A DNA stretch of 64,000 bases from Streptomyces sp. WZ-12 (GTDB lineage Bacteria > Actinomycetota > Actinomycetes > Streptomycetales > Streptomycetaceae), in NCBI RefSeq assembly GCF_028898845.1, contig NZ_CP118574.1, positions 3,782,001 through 3,846,000 of the forward strand, read 5' to 3'. Within the stretch, counting starts at the first letter, position 1, and each line of letters starts with the position of its first letter. Shown here one piece after another: positions 61,281-64,000 of this stretch. A program made the position numbers and the translations under genes. Below the pieces are notes generated by a model. It ran no database searches, was not told the DNA's origin, and saw nothing but the letters and a program-made list of their open reading frames with translations.

Positions 61281-62456
61281 TCAGTACGACTTGGGCAGGC
61301 CCAGGGACTGGTGCGAGACGTAGTTGAGGATCATCTCCCGGCTGACCGGCGCGATCCGCGCCACCCGGGCGGCGGTGATCAGGGACGCCAGCCCGTATTC
61401 CCGGGTGAGGCCGTTGCCGCCCAGGGTGTGCACGGCCTGGTCGACGGTGTGGACGGCGGCCTCGGCCGCGGCGTACTTCGCCATGTTGGCGGCCTCGCCG
61501 GCGGCCAGGTCGTCACCGGCGTCGTAGAGCAGCGCCGCCTTGCGCGTCATCAGCGCGGCCAGCTCCAGTTCGATGTGGCACTGGGCGAGCGGGTGGGCGA
61601 GGGCCTGGTGGGCGCCTATCGGCTCCTTCCACACCTGGCGGGTGCGGGCGTAGTCGACGGCCCTGGCGAGCGCGTAGCGGCCCATGCCGAGGGCGAACGC
61701 GGCGGTCATGACGCGCTCGGGGTTGAGGCCGGCGAAGAGTTGGAGCAGCCCGGCGTCCTCGTCGCCCACCAGGGCCTCGGCCGGCAGTCGCACGTCGTCC
61801 AGGGTCAGCTCGAACTGCTTCTCCGGGGCGGCCAGTTCCATCGGTACCGGGCTGCGGCCGAAGCCGGGCGTCTCGCGCGGGACGATGAACAGGCAGGGCT
61901 TGAGCTTCCCGGTGCGGGCGTCCTCGGTGCGGCCGACGACCAGGGTCGCCTCGGCGATGTCGACGCCGGAGACGAAGATCTTCCGCCCGTTGAGGATCCA
62001 GTCCCCGCCGTCCCTACGGGCGGTGGTGGTGATCCGGTGGGAGTTGGAGCCGGCGTCCGGCTCGGTGATGCCGAAGGCCATCTTGCGGCTGCCGTCGGCC
62101 AGCCCCGGCAGCCAGGTGCGCTTCTGCTCCTCGGTGCCGAAGCGGGCGATGACCGTGCCGCAGATCGCCGGCGAGACCACCAGCATCAGCAGCGGGCAAC
62201 CGGCCGCCCCCAACTCCTCCAGCACCAGGGAGAGTTCGGTTATTCCGGCGCCCCCGCCGCCGTACTCCTCCGGGAGGTTGACGCCGAGGTAGCCGGCCTT
62301 GGCGGCCTCCCGCCACAGCTCGTCGGTGTGCCCGCCGTCGGCGACGACGGCCGCGAAGTACTCCCGGCCGTAGCGCTTGCCGAGCGCGGCGACGGCGGCG
62401 CGCAGGGCGCGGTGTTCCTCGGACTCGATCACGGGGTTGCTCAGGGCGTTGCTCAT
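61281..62456 (-). CDS. Acyl-CoA dehydrogenase
   Basis: A 391-residue FAD enzyme introducing the alpha-beta double bond in an acyl-CoA. Motifs: MAFGITEPDAGSN (flavin/substrate loop), WILNGRKIFVSG, and the C-terminal VHTLGGNGLTREYGLASLI. The catalytic base is in the TREYGL region or an equivalent position. It fits the operon of ligase, dehydrogenase, hydratase and biotin carboxylase for breakdown of an unusual or branched acid. The gap to the carboxylase gene is 73 nt. Confidence 0.94.
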   Translation of the reverse strand: MSNALSNPVIESEEHRALRAAVAALGKRYGREYFAAVVADGGHTDELWREAAKAGYLGVNLPEEYGGGGAGITELSLVLEELGAAGCPLLMLVVSPAICGTVIARFGTEEQKRTWLPGLADGSRKMAFGITEPDAGSNSHRITTTARRDGGDWILNGRKIFVSGVDIAEATLVVGRTEDARTGKLKPCLFIVPRETPGFGRSPVPMELAAPEKQFELTLDDVRLPAEALVGDEDAGLLQLFAGLNPERVMTAAFALGMGRYALARAVDYARTRQVWKEPIGAHQALAHPLAQCHIELELAALMTRKAALLYDAGDDLAAGEAANMAKYAAAEAAVHTVDQAVHTLGGNGLTREYGLASLITAARVARIAPVSREMILNYVSHQSLGLPKSY

Positions 62457-62529
62457 GACGGCTCCTGGGGCGGTGAGTGAGTGCCTACGGGTAACGGGGC
62501 CGCGACACGGCCCCGTTGGGCGCGCCGGA

Positions 62530-64000
62530 TCAATCGGTGACGACGGCGAGCAGCGTGCCCACCTCGACCTGTTGGCCCGTGCGGACGGGAAGGGCGGTCA
62601 GCGTGCCGGCCACCGGTGCGGTGATCTTGTGCTCCATCTTCATGGCCTCCAGCCACAGCAGCACCTGGCCGGCCGTGACCCGGTCGCCCTCGGCCAGCCC
62701 GTCCGCGATCCGGACGACCGTGCCGGGCATCGGGGCCAGCAGCGAACCGGGCTCCCTACGGGCGGCGGGGTCCGGGAACCGGGGCAGTGCGGTCAACGCC
62801 CGGGCGCCGGACGCCGCATCGACGTACACCCGGTCGCCGTACCGGGCGACCGCGAACGCCCGCCGCACCCCGTCGACCTCCAGCACCACCTCGTCCGCGG
62901 CCAGGCCGAGCAGTCGGACGCCGGGGAAGCCCTCGGCGTCCAGCCCGTCCCGCCCGAGGCGGTAGCGGACCTCGTGGACGGCCTCCCCGTGGGCGTAGCG
63001 CTTGGTCTGCGGGCCGGCGGGGACGTTGCGGAAGCCGCCGAAGCGGGAGCGGCCGTGTGCGTCGGCGAGCGCGGCGGCCAGCGCGCAGAGCGCGTCGCCG
63101 GCGGTCTCCGGGGCGGTCAGGGCGCCGAGGTTGCGGTCGTAGAACCCGGTGTCCAGTCCGCCGGCGCCGGCGAATTCGGGGTGCCGCAGCGAGCGGACGA
63201 GGAGGTCGCGGTTGGTGACCGGGCCGTGGATCTCGGCCCGGTCCAGGGCGCCGGCCAGCTTGCGGATCGCCTCGGCGCGGGTCGGCGCCCAGGCGATGAC
63301 CTTGGCCAGCATCGGGTCGTAGTGGACGGTGACCTGATCGCCGTCCCGTATGCCGGAGTCCAGCCGGACGCCGTCCGGTACCTCGATCCGGTGCACGGTG
63401 CCCGTCTGCGGCTGCCAGCCGGCCGCCGGGTCCTCCGCGTAGAGCCGGGCCTCGACGGCGTGGCCGCGCGGCTCGGGCAGCGCGGCCGGCAGCGGTCGGC
63501 CCTCGGCGACGGCCAGTTGGAGGGCCACCAGGTCGAGCCGGTAGATCTCCTCGGTGACCGGGTGCTCCACCTGGAGCCGGGTGTTCATCTCCAGGAAGTA
63601 CGCCCGGCCGTCGCCGGACACCAGGAACTCGACGGTGCCCGCGCCCCGGTAGTCGATGGCCCGCGCGGCCTGCGCGGCGGCCCGGTGCAGGGCGTCCCGG
63701 AGCCCGTCGGGCAACCCGGGTGCCGGGGCCTCCTCGATGACCTTCTGGTGCCGGCGCTGGAGCGAGCAGTCCCGGGTGCCCAGCGTCCAGACCGTGCCGT
63801 GCGCATCGGCGAGCACCTGCACCTCGACGTGGCGCCCGCCCTCCACATACGGCTCGACGAAGACCTCGCCGTCCCCGAACGCGGCCGCCGCCTCCGCCCG
63901 CGCCGACGCCAACTCGCCGTCCAGGGCTTCGAGTTCGCGCACCATGCGCATGCCCCGTCCACCGCCACCGGCCGCCGCCTTCACCAGCAGCGGCAGGTCC
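62530..64000 (-). CDS. Acyl-CoA carboxylase alpha subunit (biotin carboxylase plus carrier), 5' end cut
   Basis: The last 490 residues of a biotin-dependent carboxylase alpha subunit; the N-terminus lies outside the window. Visible parts: KAAAGGGGRGMR (ATP grasp), RDCSLQRRHQKVIEEAPAP, EMNTRLQVEHPVTEE (carboxylase core), RLYAEDPAAGW, and a C-terminal biotin carrier with the biotinylated Lys in EAMKMEHKI about 35 codons before the stop. It makes carboxybiotin and passes CO2 to a beta subunit, expected next to it beyond the window. It is first in the acyl-CoA catabolic operon seen here. Confidence 0.95.
   Translation of the reverse strand, partial: DLPLLVKAAAGGGGRGMRMVRELEALDGELASARAEAAAAFGDGEVFVEPYVEGGRHVEVQVLADAHGTVWTLGTRDCSLQRRHQKVIEEAPAPGLPDGLRDALHRAAAQAARAIDYRGAGTVEFLVSGDGRAYFLEMNTRLQVEHPVTEEIYRLDLVALQLAVAEGRPLPAALPEPRGHAVEARLYAEDPAAGWQPQTGTVHRIEVPDGVRLDSGIRDGDQVTVHYDPMLAKVIAWAPTRAEAIRKLAGALDRAEIHGPVTNRDLLVRSLRHPEFAGAGGLDTGFYDRNLGALTAPETAGDALCALAAALADAHGRSRFGGFRNVPAGPQTKRYAHGEAVHEVRYRLGRDGLDAEGFPGVRLLGLAADEVVLEVDGVRRAFAVARYGDRVYVDAASGARALTALPRFPDPAARREPGSLLAPMPGTVVRIADGLAEGDRVTAGQVLLWLEAMKMEHKITAPVAGTLTALPVRTGQQVEVGTLLAVVTD

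Noticed and set aside
59703..62480. 925-codon plus-strand ORF opposite the acyl-CoA ligase and dehydrogenase
   Set aside because: It lies antisense to two genes with full catalytic motifs and has the Gly/Val/Asp/Arg bias of antisense GC-rich DNA.

Overview
The window is a very GC-rich (roughly 70-75%) actinomycete chromosome segment. GTG and TTG starts, 4-nt stop/start overlaps, short purine-rich ribosome sites and many families typical of the genus point to Streptomyces: DmdR1, an SCO4402-like protein, an NsdA/SCO4441-like regulator, mycothiol-type domains and PspC sensor kinases. Nothing looks like an integrated phage, a CRISPR array, an intact insertion sequence or a large biosynthetic cluster. 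No tRNA or rRNA was recognised.

Layout. 1-10.4 kb: start of a B12-binding mutase subunit, a secreted lipase, an M23 wall peptidase with a long Tyr/Gly-rich cytoplasmic tail, the PcrA helicase, an NlpC/P60 hydrolase behind a c-di-AMP (ydaO-type) riboswitch, a second NlpC/P60 protein without a signal peptide, and an antigen-85-like esterase. 10.5-16.7 kb: an envelope-signalling cluster (LuxR-type response regulator, PspC-fused histidine kinase, Ser/Thr kinase, PspC membrane protein and a coupled small membrane protein). 16.8-24.4 kb: DoxX, an IPT-like membrane protein, a Pro-rich secreted protein coupled to a DUF4239-like protein, a class II aldolase with a beta-hydroxyacid dehydrogenase, and guaA. 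24.4-29.4 kb: chorismate mutase behind what looks like a Phe/Tyr leader-peptide attenuator, a cholesterol-oxidase-like GMC oxidoreductase and succinic semialdehyde dehydrogenase. 29.4-35.3 kb: a more variable stretch with a membrane protein, an XRE/TPR regulator with a small partner, and a NarL-type two-component pair. 35.3-39.9 kb: STAS protein, ECF sigma factor with a zinc-finger/mycothiol-isomerase anti-sigma fusion, purU and an SCO4402-like gene. 40-50.8 kb: ABC binding lipoprotein, a large Pro-rich membrane protein, an NsdA-like regulator, a PrimPol-like protein, an ABC exporter, a lipoprotein, and an alpha/beta hydrolase that lacks its serine and sits behind a LexA-like box. 51.2-57.4 kb: dmdR1 with a long antiparallel ORF, a SIS protein, a PAS protein, pdxH and citrate synthase. 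57.4-58.2 kb: a large imperfect inverted repeat with a 45-bp tandem repeat. 58.2-64 kb: a catabolic operon (TetR, enoyl-CoA hydratase, acyl-CoA ligase, acyl-CoA dehydrogenase, biotin carboxylase) cut off by the window end.

How the genes work together: the first 20 kb is mainly envelope building, remodelling and stress sensing. The middle combines nucleotide, aromatic and GABA-type metabolism with regulators. The last 13 kb handles iron control, vitamin B6, the citrate cycle entry and acyl-CoA breakdown. The two strongest unusual signals are the attenuator-like leader before chorismate mutase and the long inverted repeat at 57.4-58.2 kb, whose paired hairpins keep the same loop while their stems change in a compensating way.
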